64,000 nt of DNA from Ch128b sp964527925 (lineage in GTDB: Bacteria; Bacteroidota; Ignavibacteria; Ch128b), in the NCBI GenBank assembly GCA_964527925.1, contig CAZGQO010000001.1, positions 248,001 through 312,000 of the forward strand. Direction: 5' to 3'. Both the position numbers and the translations under genes were made by a program. The notes below the pieces were generated by a model. The model saw only the letters and a list, made by a program, of their open reading frames with translations, did no database searches and was not told the DNA's origin. Below are positions 35,441 through 46,119 of this stretch, in pieces (position 1 is the stretch's first letter; each line of letters opens with the position of its first letter).

Positions 35441-37854
35441 TTTATATAATTCATTTTTTTAAGTTCACGATATATTGAATTGTCATTTGAATTTCTTATT
35501 AACAACTCACAAAAATACAATCCCGAGCTGAGATTATATTTTCCCGCATCAAAAATAAACTCGTGATATCCTGCTTTTTCAACTCTGCTGAATGAAGTTA
35601 TCAATCGTCCAATCAGATCATAAATACGAATCTCTGTATTGTAGAAATTCTTTTCAGAATTTTCCGAGATATAATATCTAATTTTTGTTGTTGAGTTAAA
35701 CGGATTTGGAAATATTTCACTGACATAGTAAAGTTTTTCTTCTTTCTTTAATTCATGATCAGAAAGAAACTTCAAATAAAAAGATTTCGATTGATCAAGT
35801 TTAATGTTTAGAGTTTGCCCGCTTTTTAGTTTGTATTCATTTCCATCAAGAAATCTAATCATCAATGTTTTATAATTATTGGCATCATTGAATTTCAAGT
35901 AAATAAAATCATTTTCGGATTGAACTCTTAACAATTTCTCTTCGCCCATAAAAATTACATTAGTTTCATCTTCAAACCTACCATCAAAAATATTTGCTGG
36001 AGGTTTAGGTGGAAGTTCAAATTTAGTATTATCAAAAACTTTTTCAGCAAGAAATATTCTTGTTGATGATTTTAGATCAGAAATTTCAATCGAACCCATT
36101 TTCTTTAGATCATCATAATAAGAAATATTTCCTTTGAATAACCCGGGGATGTTTAAAATTAAATTCCCATCTGAATTAGATTTCACCCAGTAACCTTTTC
36201 CCTTCATTATCTGTTCAGAAATTTGATAACCAGAATTGTATTCATAGAACGGAGATGATAAAATATTAGGAGGATTAGTTTGAATTGAAGATACAGGAAT
36301 AATTCCATTCAATCCACCAATCAAATTCCATCCAGCTTTTATTGGAATCGAAATTTCACTTAATAATTGGCCGGTGATGTTCACTATTTCTTGTTGAGGA
36401 AATTTCAACCAGAACCCATTGCCAACTTTCAATGAATCAATTCGGATATAACCATTATCGTAGGTATATGCATAAGAATTTGAATTTGGGAAAAGTTCTT
36501 TGTAAAACATATTCTGTCTTTTTAGTGGAACAGAAATCAAATTCCATCCTTCATTAAGATTCAAACTTGCAGTTGGATATGATGGAAGTGTATCATGAAA
36601 AATGCCAATCCAGACACTTCTCTGATTATTTTCAAGTCGTGTCCAGATAGGATAGACTTTTCCATTCAATGCAGTTATTCCTGTGTAATCACCAAAGAAA
36701 ATAGTTGATGTTGGTGTAAATGGAGATTGAGACACTTTTAATTCAGTGAAAGTTTCACCTCCATCAGTGGAGCGTGCCAGATAAATATCAGTTCGATTAT
36801 CTGAATAATTTCTTCTGTCATAATAAACGAAATATAAGTAACCGGTGGCAGGATCAACCGTCATCCAGGTAAAAAATTGATGTGTTTGTGTATTATCTTG
36901 ATTGACTCTTTTTGGTTGAGACCAAGTATTTCCACCATCCGTTGATTTGACCAAAAATATGTCTGTATTATTGGTACCGTTTCTCTGGTCGGACCAATTT
37001 ACATATATGGTTCCACGATAAGGTGAATTGCTTATATCACAAGCAGTTATGGGCAATCCGTTACAGCGATATATACCTGGAACATTGAAGTCCCATCCTC
37101 CCGGGATTGAAGTAATTATTTTATCAATTCCCCAGGTTAGACCGCCATCAGTGGATTTATCAAAAACTAATCCAAGTGGACCAGCCCATGCCAGGTATAC
37201 TTCACCGTTGGGACCAACCGCCGGAACTGCTCCCTCAACTGTATTATCTTCGTCTATACAATCTCCGCCCTTATCACTGACTCTAATGGGAGCAGACCAT
37301 GTTATCCCACCATCTGTTGAACGAGAAAATAAAATCCTTGTACTATCCTGTGGGTTACTACTTCCATAAGAATCAAACTCTGTCCAAGCCATATAAATAT
37401 TGTTTCTAAATGGACTATTTGTCCAATCAACAGCAAGCCATTCTTTATCTTGATTTCTTGTAGGTGGATTATAACCAATTCCAACACCACTCGACCACGT
37501 TTGTCCATTGTTGGTAGATTTTTGAACTACAATCCTATCGATCCAGTACCCACCACTTGATGGATTGGATAAGTGACCAAAGTAACAGTGTCCATTTAAA
37601 TCATAAACTACACAGGGATCTCCCCAAACTCCAAGTGGCGAAGTTAAATTTCCCTGAACCCAGGTGTATCCCCCATTAGTTGAGTAATAATAATATCTAA
37701 TATTTGCACCGGCTACTAAATTACTTGTATCAACTGGATTTATTGCTATACTTGTTTCATTTGGATCAGTGCTTGAAGGTTGACTAACACGAATGTTGGG
37801 AATTTGAGCGAGTAGTAAATCCGAAAAGATTAAAAAAATAATTAGAAATCTCAT
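35437..37854 (-). CDS. Exported Asp-box (BNR) propeller protein with GWNL/ELPP cassette and T9SS sorting domain
   Basis: An exported protein of about 805 residues. I start at the ATG at 37854 (MRFLIIFLIFSDLLLAQ signal peptide, weak AGGA upstream); an ATG at 37890 adds 12 basic residues. The first 420 residues contain six Asp-box turns (STNGGYTW, STNNGQTW, STDGGITW, STDGGLTW, STDGGNTW, STDGGETF) of a sialidase-like propeller. No sialidase activity is implied. Two GWNL units follow (GWNLISVP..GNGFWLKF and GWNLIGG..GKGYWVKS), then the ELPPKPPANIFDGRF domain and a type-A sorting domain (FPNPFNSTT ... KKMNYIK). A terminator separates it from the peptidase operon, but it overlaps fmt downstream. 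Confidence 0.88.
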   Translation of the reverse strand: MRFLIIFLIFSDLLLAQIPNIRVSQPSSTDPNETSIAINPVDTSNLVAGANIRYYYYSTNGGYTWVQGNLTSPLGVWGDPCVVYDLNGHCYFGHLSNPSSGGYWIDRIVVQKSTNNGQTWSSGVGIGYNPPTRNQDKEWLAVDWTNSPFRNNIYMAWTEFDSYGSSNPQDSTRILFSRSTDGGITWSAPIRVSDKGGDCIDEDNTVEGAVPAVGPNGEVYLAWAGPLGLVFDKSTDGGLTWGIDKIITSIPGGWDFNVPGIYRCNGLPITACDISNSPYRGTIYVNWSDQRNGTNNTDIFLVKSTDGGNTWSQPKRVNQDNTQTHQFFTWMTVDPATGYLYFVYYDRRNYSDNRTDIYLARSTDGGETFTELKVSQSPFTPTSTIFFGDYTGITALNGKVYPIWTRLENNQRSVWIGIFHDTLPSYPTASLNLNEGWNLISVPLKRQNMFYKELFPNSNSYAYTYDNGYIRIDSLKVGNGFWLKFPQQEIVNITGQLLSEISIPIKAGWNLIGGLNGIIPVSSIQTNPPNILSSPFYEYNSGYQISEQIMKGKGYWVKSNSDGNLILNIPGLFKGNISYYDDLKKMGSIEISDLKSSTRIFLAEKVFDNTKFELPPKPPANIFDGRFEDETNVIFMGEEKLLRVQSENDFIYLKFNDANNYKTLMIRFLDGNEYKLKSGQTLNIKLDQSKSFYLKFLSDHELKKEEKLYYVSEIFPNPFNSTTKIRYYISENSEKNFYNTEIRIYDLIGRLITSFSRVEKAGYHEFIFDAGKYNLSSGLYFCELLIRNSNDNSIYRELKKMNYIK

Positions 37855-37984
37855 TGATGTTTTCCTGATTTTAGTGTTTTTTATATACATTCAAAATTAA
37901 TCATTTGAGAGAAAACTAATAATTCAAAAATTTGTTGAATCAACGAAATTTGAAAATGGTTCTTTTAATTTTTTGATGATTTCA

Positions 37985-38018
37985 TAAAAAAATAAAGCAC
38001 GAGTTTCCCCGTGCTTTA
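37985..38018 (-). terminator. Rho-independent terminator ending the peptidase operon
   Basis: On the minus strand AAAGCACG and CGTGCTTT pair around an eight-base loop, followed by ATTTTTTTATG. It lies 28 bases after the M14 peptidase stop. The remaining intergenic stretch up to 37854 holds one TAATTTTG promoter-like match (37892-37899) without a well-spaced -33 element. Confidence 0.88.
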
Positions 38019-38045
38019 AAGTTTAATTCAATTATCAGTCTGAAA

Positions 38046-41000
38046 TTATTTCAACAACATCATTTTTTTGATAGATGAAAAATTATCTGCACTCAACTTA
38101 TAAAAATAAGTTCCTGAGGTAAGATTTGAAGCGTCAAATTTAAAAGTGTAATGACCTTTAGAAAATTTTTCATGTACAAGCGTTTTGATTTCATTTCCAA
38201 GAATATCGTAAACAGTCAGCTTAACCATTGATTCTTTCGGTATCGAAAATGAAATATAAGTAACAGGATTAAACGGATTAGGATAATTTTGTAATAGATT
38301 ATAATCATAAACAATCTCTGAATTTTCCAATTTCTTTAATTTAAGTCCGGCAACCTGCTTATCAATAATCAATTCATTAACTTCATTCAAATAACCAAGA
38401 ATATTTTTATCATCTAACAAATCTGTAACAATATAAACCGAGTTATCTTCAGAAATTAATTTTATCTTCAAAGGTAAAATCACATTATTAAACTCAATAA
38501 CATTCTCATCATTGTCGTTTGAATTAAAATAATTTCCCGCAAAATGAACATAAAAAATTGATGCTGGCGGCGCAGGTGGTAATTCTATCTTTTCAAACTC
38601 AACAGAATTCTCTAATCTTAAATAAGCTTTCTGCCCGTCACCATTAGTAAAAATTAAATTGGGTTGTATTGAGAATTGATTTACTAAACTTTTTTCTAAA
38701 GAAGAACTGCTTATGGTCAGTGTTCCATTTTGTGAAGATTTAATCCAGTAAGCTTTTCCTTTTTCAAGGAATGTAACCGGAACATAACCATTATTATATC
38801 CATAAATTTGTCCTTGAATTATATTTGGTGGATTTGTGATTAATGAATTTGTGGAAACGTTCGAATTAATACTGCCAATTAAATTCCAGCTTTGACTTAA
38901 AGTTATGTTTAATGTTTGAATGTCAGTTCCTGTAAATGTGTGTTCCTGTGCAGATGGAAATTTTAACCAGTATCCCTTTCCGTTTGAGAGAGAATCTGCA
39001 ACTACATAACCATTCTGGAAAGCATAAGCATTTGACGAAGAAGTTGGGAACAAAACTTCCTTACTGTAATTTTCAACCTGCAAAGGTACTGAAACAAGAT
39101 TCCAACCACTTAAGGTATTAAAAGTTGTTGTAACAATATTTGAAGTTGCTTCATAACTTTTTATAACAATATCATCAAGATACCAGCCATCTTTTTGAAC
39201 TAAACCATCACTCTTTAATAAAAACTGAATTTTGATCTGATTACCAATAAAAGAAGATAGATCCATTTCCTCTTTAACCCAGGAGGATTGAGTACCATCA
39301 TAAATTGGTTCACCAGCGGGTTGAGCACCTTTTCCTGCACCTGACTTTGTGTATTTACCTGATAATGGAATCCAGCTTGAACCATTGTTTGTAGAAACTT
39401 TTACTTGAGCAAAATCCCACCCAGTTTCAATATCCCACTTTGTATAAAATTCTAACATGGCTGCATTAGAATTAGTTAAATCAATAACTCCACTACTAAT
39501 AATATATGTATTTGCATTATTTGGATAATTTCCTGAAGGAGAATCTGTCATAGAGAATAATGGGGAATTATAAGTTGAGTTAGTTAAACCCCATGTATTC
39601 ATCAACTGCCAGTTTGATGTTCCACTTTCAAAATTATCAGCAAAAACTTGCGAAGGCAGTCCAATTAATAAAGTTGTTGTGTCTTTCAAGAGAACTTGTC
39701 CGTTTATACTTATACTTGCCACAATTTTATGTTTTGAACCATTGATCGCATTCTGAGCAATCTTTATAAGAAGTGGGTTTTGATTATTGGATTTCGAAGA
39801 TCGTGAGTGCAAAGTATCAATTACAATTGTTTGATTAGCAAGTAAAGTTAACTGCGATGACAGTGATTGAAACGAGACAACAACATTATAAGCGTGGCTT
39901 AAACCTTTATTTTTTAATTCGACTACAAATTGTACAGTATCACCTTGTTTTAGATATCCAGATGGTGAATTATAGAATTTTGAAGCGATTGAAAAATATT
40001 CTCCAACAATCCATGTGTAATAAAGATTAGGTCTTAAGTTTTCAATTGCCAATGGAAAAATTCTTGAAATACTTGGCCAGAAACCGTCCGCTGAACTTCC
40101 AACTTCTGGAGTCATCGCGAAAATTTTTGGACGAATACTGATTGGCTCCCCATCATACATATAATCATCAGAATTCCCTCGAGTAGGATATCCGACTGTT
40201 TGTTGATCTGTACCATAGACATAACCATTGTATGCAGTCATATCTCGTGCAAATTCTCTAAAGATTAATGAGTCTGGTGTTTCTCTGCTTAGTGCACCAT
40301 ATGGATAAATTAAAAGATTACTATAAGTATGATAATTCAAGCAAGCTCTAATTCCTTTGGTTAACAGAAAATCACGAATAGTAGCAGTTTCAGGTTCACT
40401 GAAAGGTGCTGTTCCACGATAAATATCAGAACTTGGACTGGTGCTCGACCCTCCATTTGGTGCATTCCAGTATGAATATGGCCCATAATTTCTATTAAGA
40501 TCTACACCATAGCTTCCGCCATTATTTCTTCTATTTTTTCTCCACATTCCTCCGCCATTTGGATTAGTGGTTCTGTTATATTCATAACCATCTGGATTAA
40601 CAACAGGAATAAAATAAATTTCTCGATTATTAACGAGATAAGTTACTTCGGGATCGATTCCATATTTTTCAAGCAAGTAATACATATAGTAAATTACTGT
40701 CATCATACCCTGTGGTTCACGAGCATGGTGTAATGCTGTGTATAAAACCTGAGGTTCGTTTTCATTTAAGTCAGGATTATCTGAAATTTTCACCATCCAG
40801 ATTGGACGATTTTCTATTGAATAACCTATTGCCTGCTTTTCGGTAATTAAATTTGGATATAGAAGTTTCATCGAATCCAGTTGAGCAACAACTTCAGCAA
40901 AAGTGTAAAATCCACCCATCGAACCATAACCAAATCCTTTGATTCCATATTTCTCTCTGTAGAATTCAAGATTTGCCTGGTCTCTTAACTTTTGTTGTTG

Positions 41001-41270
41001 ATAATATTCATCCCAATCTGGAATAATGATCTCGAGATTTAATCCAAATGATCTCAATAATTTTATTTCTTCATGAGATAACCAGAGTTCAGGTTTATCA
41101 ATATTTTTTACATCTATTTGACATTGAAAATCAACACCAGATTGAACTAATTTTTCTAAATCCCCAATCCCAGAAAGGTAGATTTTTACTTTTGCATATT
41201 TATTTTCTTGTGAAAAACCAAATATCAAATTTGCTAATAGAATAGCAATGATTACAATCAATTTCTTCAT
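38046..41270 (-). CDS. Secreted M14 zinc carboxypeptidase with shared GWNL/ELPP/T9SS cassette
   Basis: A 1074-residue secreted peptidase with a signal peptide (1-21), a prodomain-like region (22-110) and an M14 catalytic domain (about 120-430). Zinc ligands are His182 and Glu185 (HHAREPQG) and the His of CLNYHTYSN. Substrate residues lie in VDLNRNYG, and the catalytic Glu is in TPEVGSSADG. A CARDB-like strand region and a jelly-roll domain (NFESGTSNWQLMNTWGL ... GWYLDDIVIKS) follow. The end has the GWNLVSVP/GWNLIGS pair, ELPPAPPASIFYVHF (a divergent copy of the FDVRF ending) and a sorting domain ending KKMMLLK. It is last in the four-peptidase operon and cleaves C-terminal residues outside the cell. 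Confidence 0.94.
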   Translation of the reverse strand: MKKLIVIIAILLANLIFGFSQENKYAKVKIYLSGIGDLEKLVQSGVDFQCQIDVKNIDKPELWLSHEEIKLLRSFGLNLEIIIPDWDEYYQQQKLRDQANLEFYREKYGIKGFGYGSMGGFYTFAEVVAQLDSMKLLYPNLITEKQAIGYSIENRPIWMVKISDNPDLNENEPQVLYTALHHAREPQGMMTVIYYMYYLLEKYGIDPEVTYLVNNREIYFIPVVNPDGYEYNRTTNPNGGGMWRKNRRNNGGSYGVDLNRNYGPYSYWNAPNGGSSTSPSSDIYRGTAPFSEPETATIRDFLLTKGIRACLNYHTYSNLLIYPYGALSRETPDSLIFREFARDMTAYNGYVYGTDQQTVGYPTRGNSDDYMYDGEPISIRPKIFAMTPEVGSSADGFWPSISRIFPLAIENLRPNLYYTWIVGEYFSIASKFYNSPSGYLKQGDTVQFVVELKNKGLSHAYNVVVSFQSLSSQLTLLANQTIVIDTLHSRSSKSNNQNPLLIKIAQNAINGSKHKIVASISINGQVLLKDTTTLLIGLPSQVFADNFESGTSNWQLMNTWGLTNSTYNSPLFSMTDSPSGNYPNNANTYIISSGVIDLTNSNAAMLEFYTKWDIETGWDFAQVKVSTNNGSSWIPLSGKYTKSGAGKGAQPAGEPIYDGTQSSWVKEEMDLSSFIGNQIKIQFLLKSDGLVQKDGWYLDDIVIKSYEATSNIVTTTFNTLSGWNLVSVPLQVENYSKEVLFPTSSSNAYAFQNGYVVADSLSNGKGYWLKFPSAQEHTFTGTDIQTLNITLSQSWNLIGSINSNVSTNSLITNPPNIIQGQIYGYNNGYVPVTFLEKGKAYWIKSSQNGTLTISSSSLEKSLVNQFSIQPNLIFTNGDGQKAYLRLENSVEFEKIELPPAPPASIFYVHFAGNYFNSNDNDENVIEFNNVILPLKIKLISEDNSVYIVTDLLDDKNILGYLNEVNELIIDKQVAGLKLKKLENSEIVYDYNLLQNYPNPFNPVTYISFSIPKESMVKLTVYDILGNEIKTLVHEKFSKGHYTFKFDASNLTSGTYFYKLSADNFSSIKKMMLLK

Positions 41271-41285
41271 AAAATTTTCCCCAAC

Positions 41286-44078
41286 TTATTTAAGATAAGA
41301 ACATTTAATTAGTTGTCTGAGATTCTTAAATTTTACTTCAACAAAATAAACTCCAGAAGAGAATTTACTAAAATCTAATTGCTCAAAATTAATACCAGCT
41401 TTCAAGTCATAGCGTTTAATTTCATTAATCTTCTCACCAATAGAGTTATAAACAATAATTTGTGCATTGCCATTTCCGGGTAAAGAAAATTTTATAGTGG
41501 TTGTTGAATTAAATGGATTCGGATAATTTTGATACACATGAAAATTAAGTGGAAGGGTTTCTAATTGAATTTTTAAGACTTGTGCAGGCTCGTAAATAAT
41601 TAAATCCGTTTGTTCGCCTAAATTTTCTGAAATTGTTCCATGTAAATCACTTACTTTAATTGTTTCATCTTCCTTCAATCCTTCAATAATTAAATTCACA
41701 GGGAAACTAATTGATTGAAGATAAATATAGTTTTCTTTCATCAATGAAGCAGCGTAAGTGTTTGTTTCAAATCTTACATCAGGAATTTCTAATGGAGGCA
41801 ATGGAGGTAATTCAAAAGAACTAAAATCACAATCCTTTCTGGAAAGATATAAATCCTTTATATAACCTTTTGAATCAGAAATTTTAATCTTAATAAAACC
41901 ATCATAAAAATTATAATATGTATCAGTGACTACCTTAGTTTGTGTATTTAAATTTATATTTCCATCCTGCGAGACTTTTACCCAATAACCTTTTCCAACT
42001 TTCAAAATATTTTCTTGTTGATACCCACTATTAAAACCATAAAAAGGCGTCTGTATGATATCTGGTGGATTCGTTGAAATGTTAACTACATTCACATCGT
42101 TATGAAATACTCCAATCATATTCCAACCAGTTTTGACATTAATAGAATTGGAAGAATTTAATGAACCACAAATTGGAACTGACTGATTATCCCCGAATTT
42201 CAACCAATAACCTCTACCAATCAGCAATGTATCTGATATATAATATCCATTTAGATATCCATAAGCTGACGAAATTGCTGATGGAAAAAGTGATTGTGGC
42301 GTAAAATTATTTGAATTCAAAGGAACAGAAACTATGTTCCAACCTTCATTAACAATAACTTCCCTACAATTTGTTGTTGTTTGCGTAGTAGTTGCTTGTT
42401 TTAGCACTATGTCATTATTAGGGTCAAAAAAAAGTCCAGTTGGTTGTCGATTAAATAAAAATGAAAAAGTTTGATTATTAACATCATTGAAAACTCTTAT
42501 TAATGTATCAGAACCACTGGCAAAAGTTATTTTCAAAACCAAGGGCATTTTGAAAAATCCAGTATTAGTTTGTGTTTGTCTGGCGGTAAAGGAAACAATC
42601 CATCTATTATTCCCAATCGAAGATATACTGTAATAATTCTGATAAACAGGATGATTTGGCATATAAATCCATTGATCAAAAAACCAATTCATATCTTGAC
42701 CAGCAATTTCACTAACTAAATTCGCAAAGTCTCTAATGGTAGTTGACTTAAATTTAAATTTTACAGTATCAGTACCATAAGTTTTAAGAACGCGGAAAAA
42801 AGTAGAATCACCTAAGGTGTATCTTAGTAAATGTAAAACACACGCGCCTTTAGCATAAGTAATTGAGTAATTAAATAATATGTTCACATCAGGTGTAGTA
42901 ACTGCCCATTGAGGATTTGAAATTGCCCAGCCAGGATTACCAGATAAATACGAATTCGCATCACTATTAATATCATTTTTGTAAGCTGGATATCCACTTG
43001 TATATTCGTACCAGAGTGCTTCACAATATGTAGCAAAACCTTCATTCAACCAGATATCGGCCCAGGTTGCACAGGTAATCATATCGCCAAACCATTGATG
43101 AGCAAATTCATGTGAGATCAAATTTTCACTCCAGCAATTTGGACACAGACTTGTAAGCGTTTGATTTTCCATTCCTCCCCACAAAAATTGACTGTTTAAA
43201 GTTGCAAAACCATTTTTTTCAAATGGATGTTCACCAAAAAGATTTGAGTAATGATTTAGCATCTGAAGAACTTTAGGTTTTATTGAAGTAATTGTTTCAC
43301 CAGGATTATAATAAAATCTTATTGGTATAATATCATTTGTTGATGGTTTTATCCAGTAAATGATATCAAGATTATAATTTACTCTTGCAGAAATTACGAT
43401 TAAATATGTTGCAATTGGATCTCGACTTATCCAATTATAATAAATGGTATCTCCAATCTTAACAGAATCTGCTAATCTGCCATTTGATCCAAGTTTCACA
43501 GTAGCTGGAGTTTTTGCCCGAAGATTTAATGTTGCTTTATCATAAGGTTTATCCCAGCAGGGAAACCACCGTCTGGCGCCTTCAGGTTCACAGTCGGTAA
43601 ATACAAAACCATTTGAAACATAAAATGCACCGTCACTAACATTTTGATGACGGTATCGAATTTCGACCTGTACTAATTCACCCGGTGAATATGTTCTATT
43701 TAAGTTTATTGTTAAAATATTTGAATTATGCGTAAATGATGTACCTGCCAAACCAACACCATCTATTATTAACGATGAATTCCACGCATCAAGCTTAATT
43801 TGATTTAATACAGAATCAACTCGAAAAGTAATAACTTCGATACCCGTAAATGATTTGGGATATGGACTAAGAAAACAATTGTATATGTCAAGATCTAATT
43901 TATAATCAAGTACATCAAAGGAATGTGAAGGTGTAGGTGAAGTTAAGTTTAATTCAGGTAAGTAATTTTTATTAATCTTATTAAGGAAACAATATTGAGA
44001 ACCTTTTTGATTTGTCTGTGAGAAAAGGTTATTGAACAAAAACACTATCAACAAGAATTGGATTAATTTATAATTCAT
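41286..44078 (-). CDS. Secreted M1-family aminopeptidase with shared cassette
   Basis: A 930-residue secreted gluzincin aminopeptidase. The signal peptide is MNYKLIQFLLIVFLFNNLFSQ. The N-terminal saddle domain leads to a catalytic domain with the exopeptidase motif GGMEN (about residue 298) and HEFAHQWFGD...NEGFA (His323, His327, Glu346), followed by the family tyrosine in the NYSITYAKG segment. The C-terminal part has GWNIVSVP/GWNMIGV units ending GRGYWLKF and GKGYWVKV, then ELPPLPPLEIPDVRF and a sorting domain (YPNPFNSTTTIKF ... KCSYLK). It starts 13 bases after the M28 gene and removes N-terminal residues from peptides. Confidence 0.95.
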   Translation of the reverse strand: MNYKLIQFLLIVFLFNNLFSQTNQKGSQYCFLNKINKNYLPELNLTSPTPSHSFDVLDYKLDLDIYNCFLSPYPKSFTGIEVITFRVDSVLNQIKLDAWNSSLIIDGVGLAGTSFTHNSNILTINLNRTYSPGELVQVEIRYRHQNVSDGAFYVSNGFVFTDCEPEGARRWFPCWDKPYDKATLNLRAKTPATVKLGSNGRLADSVKIGDTIYYNWISRDPIATYLIVISARVNYNLDIIYWIKPSTNDIIPIRFYYNPGETITSIKPKVLQMLNHYSNLFGEHPFEKNGFATLNSQFLWGGMENQTLTSLCPNCWSENLISHEFAHQWFGDMITCATWADIWLNEGFATYCEALWYEYTSGYPAYKNDINSDANSYLSGNPGWAISNPQWAVTTPDVNILFNYSITYAKGACVLHLLRYTLGDSTFFRVLKTYGTDTVKFKFKSTTIRDFANLVSEIAGQDMNWFFDQWIYMPNHPVYQNYYSISSIGNNRWIVSFTARQTQTNTGFFKMPLVLKITFASGSDTLIRVFNDVNNQTFSFLFNRQPTGLFFDPNNDIVLKQATTTQTTTNCREVIVNEGWNIVSVPLNSNNFTPQSLFPSAISSAYGYLNGYYISDTLLIGRGYWLKFGDNQSVPICGSLNSSNSINVKTGWNMIGVFHNDVNVVNISTNPPDIIQTPFYGFNSGYQQENILKVGKGYWVKVSQDGNINLNTQTKVVTDTYYNFYDGFIKIKISDSKGYIKDLYLSRKDCDFSSFELPPLPPLEIPDVRFETNTYAASLMKENYIYLQSISFPVNLIIEGLKEDETIKVSDLHGTISENLGEQTDLIIYEPAQVLKIQLETLPLNFHVYQNYPNPFNSTTTIKFSLPGNGNAQIIVYNSIGEKINEIKRYDLKAGINFEQLDFSKFSSGVYFVEVKFKNLRQLIKCSYLK

Positions 44079-44091
44079 AGTTTTTTCCTGA

Positions 44092-46116
44092 TTATTTTAT
44101 AAGTAACATTTTTTTAATGTCCCTAAATTGAGGGGTTTTAATCTCATAAAAGTAAACACCACTTGAATATCTTTCCCCATTAAATTCAACTTTATGAAAT
44201 CCAGCCTTAAGCTCATCTTTAATTAAAGCTTCGAGAAGTTGCCCTGTTAAATCATAAATATCTATTTCCACATGTGTGTTTTGCGGAATATAAAACTGAA
44301 TTAGTGTAGTTGGATTAAATGGATTAGGATAATTCTGGTAAAGCGTAAAGTTTTTTGGATAGCTTATTTTCTTTATAATGATTTTATTCACTTTTGAATT
44401 CATTATAAGATGGCTACCATTTGTTAATACTACTTCTTTATTAGAATTACCTTCATTCAAAACTAAAATTAGTCCTTGTTCTGCTTCACTATTTTTTGAA
44501 TTCAATCTGATTGATACTGGATAATCATCCCCTGAAATTTTTATTTCAACAACATTATTCTCTAATTTCTCAACCAATATGTTTGAACTAAATCTTACAT
44601 CAAAATTCCCTGATGGAGGTAATGGAGGCAATTCATAAAAACTTCGATCAATATCAGAATATGTTAAATACAATTTCCCTTGTTTATCTCTTGTTAAAAA
44701 GATTAATTCATAATCAAAATCACCAAATCTATAATTCGAACTCTGAATCTTTCCTGATGAAACAAGATTCATGATTCCATTTTGATAGCTCTTTACCCAA
44801 TAGCCTTTACCTTTCATTATATTTTCCACAGGCGAATAAGAACCAGAATATTCATAAAAAGGAGATGCAATTATATTGGGTGGAATAGTTGTAATTGAAT
44901 TCACTGGTATAGTACTGGCAAGTGTTCCGATTAAATTCCAGCCTTGTTTTAATTGAATTTGAAGTTGAGTTAATTGCTGACCTTGAATAACATGATTTTG
45001 TGGAGAATTAAACTTTAACCAATAACCTTTTCCAGTTTCTAAAGTGTCTTTTATCAAATAACCCTGATCATATCCATACGCATGAGAAATTGAAGTTGGA
45101 AACAAGACAGATTTTCTACCATCTAAAGGTTGAATTGGGATAGATAACAAATTCCAACCATCGTTCGTTGTTATATTAACAGAATTAGAGGATTGAATTT
45201 GTATAAACTCAGCTGCTGTTGCTGCAGTAACCTGAGCGATTTTATGAGCAAAATTCATATTCAAATATTGAAATTTGTCATTAACAGTATGATATCTTGG
45301 ATTGAATTCCAGGTCATACTCAATAATCAGAGTAGCGCCATAGTTTTTTTGCTGGAAACTGTAATGGTCACTATAAGGTTGGGATTGAACAGTTCGCGGA
45401 GTTAAAGCAATTCCATACTGATAAATATTACTAATCCACTCATTAGCTATTTGTGCTGTATTCGCTACAGAATTTGAATGTACATCAACCATTCCATCAT
45501 TGTTTGCATCATAAGCAGTCATATCAAGATTAATAACTCCAATTATTGAATCGTTTCTATTACGAGCTTGAGTTGCATAATAATTACTTCCAACTAACCC
45601 CTGTTCTTCTTCATCGAAACAGATAAATTTAATTGTGTAATTGAAATTATATTGAGAAAACACTCGAGCGAGTTCAAGAACAGTTGCGGTACCACTTGCG
45701 TTATCATCTGCACCGGGTGCTGTTGTACCAGATGGCATATCGTCATAATGGCCACAAATAACAAAATATGCTTGTGAATCATTCAAACCTGGTTTTGTGG
45801 ATATTACATTTTTTCCAGTAGAACTGAATGTTTCATATTGAACCTGCAAACCAAAGGATTGAAATTTTTCATAAATGTATTGTGAAGCTTTATCGTTGCC
45901 AGGTTGATTTTTGTGTCTTGATACGATTGTATACGGCTGTCCACCAATTACACAAGAAGTGTCCCCTGATAACTGTCTGATATATAACGCGATACTATCT
46001 CCACTTACATTATTAATTAACTGAATTATCTGTGGTGATTGAGCGAAAATATTCGCAGAAAATGGAATAATTGTTGCAATAAGTTTTATGGTTGAATTTT
46101 TCATGGGCAATTTCAT
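44092..46116 (-). CDS. Secreted M28-family aminopeptidase with shared cassette
   Basis: A 674-residue secreted di-zinc peptidase. All metal and catalytic residues of the M28 family are visible: His123 (CGHYDD), Asp137 (GADDNASGT), the Glu pair of CFDEEEQG near 172, Asp in INLDMT near 198 and His in RYHTVND near 276. The GWNLLSIP/GWNLIGT pair, ELPPLPPSGNFDVRF and a T9SS domain (YPNPFNPTTLIQF ... KKMLLIK) follow. Two starts are possible (46116, or 46104 with MKNSTIKLIATIIPF); both precede a signal peptide ending near FAQS. It lies three bases after the subtilase gene. Confidence 0.94.
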   Translation of the reverse strand: MKLPMKNSTIKLIATIIPFSANIFAQSPQIIQLINNVSGDSIALYIRQLSGDTSCVIGGQPYTIVSRHKNQPGNDKASQYIYEKFQSFGLQVQYETFSSTGKNVISTKPGLNDSQAYFVICGHYDDMPSGTTAPGADDNASGTATVLELARVFSQYNFNYTIKFICFDEEEQGLVGSNYYATQARNRNDSIIGVINLDMTAYDANNDGMVDVHSNSVANTAQIANEWISNIYQYGIALTPRTVQSQPYSDHYSFQQKNYGATLIIEYDLEFNPRYHTVNDKFQYLNMNFAHKIAQVTAATAAEFIQIQSSNSVNITTNDGWNLLSIPIQPLDGRKSVLFPTSISHAYGYDQGYLIKDTLETGKGYWLKFNSPQNHVIQGQQLTQLQIQLKQGWNLIGTLASTIPVNSITTIPPNIIASPFYEYSGSYSPVENIMKGKGYWVKSYQNGIMNLVSSGKIQSSNYRFGDFDYELIFLTRDKQGKLYLTYSDIDRSFYELPPLPPSGNFDVRFSSNILVEKLENNVVEIKISGDDYPVSIRLNSKNSEAEQGLILVLNEGNSNKEVVLTNGSHLIMNSKVNKIIIKKISYPKNFTLYQNYPNPFNPTTLIQFYIPQNTHVEIDIYDLTGQLLEALIKDELKAGFHKVEFNGERYSSGVYFYEIKTPQFRDIKKMLLIK

Positions 46117-46119
46117 TCA

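Noticed and set aside
35437..37854. Sialidase activity for the Asp-box protein
   Set aside because: Asp-box turns occur in many non-enzymatic propellers. The sialidase FRIP motif and arginine triad were not identified.
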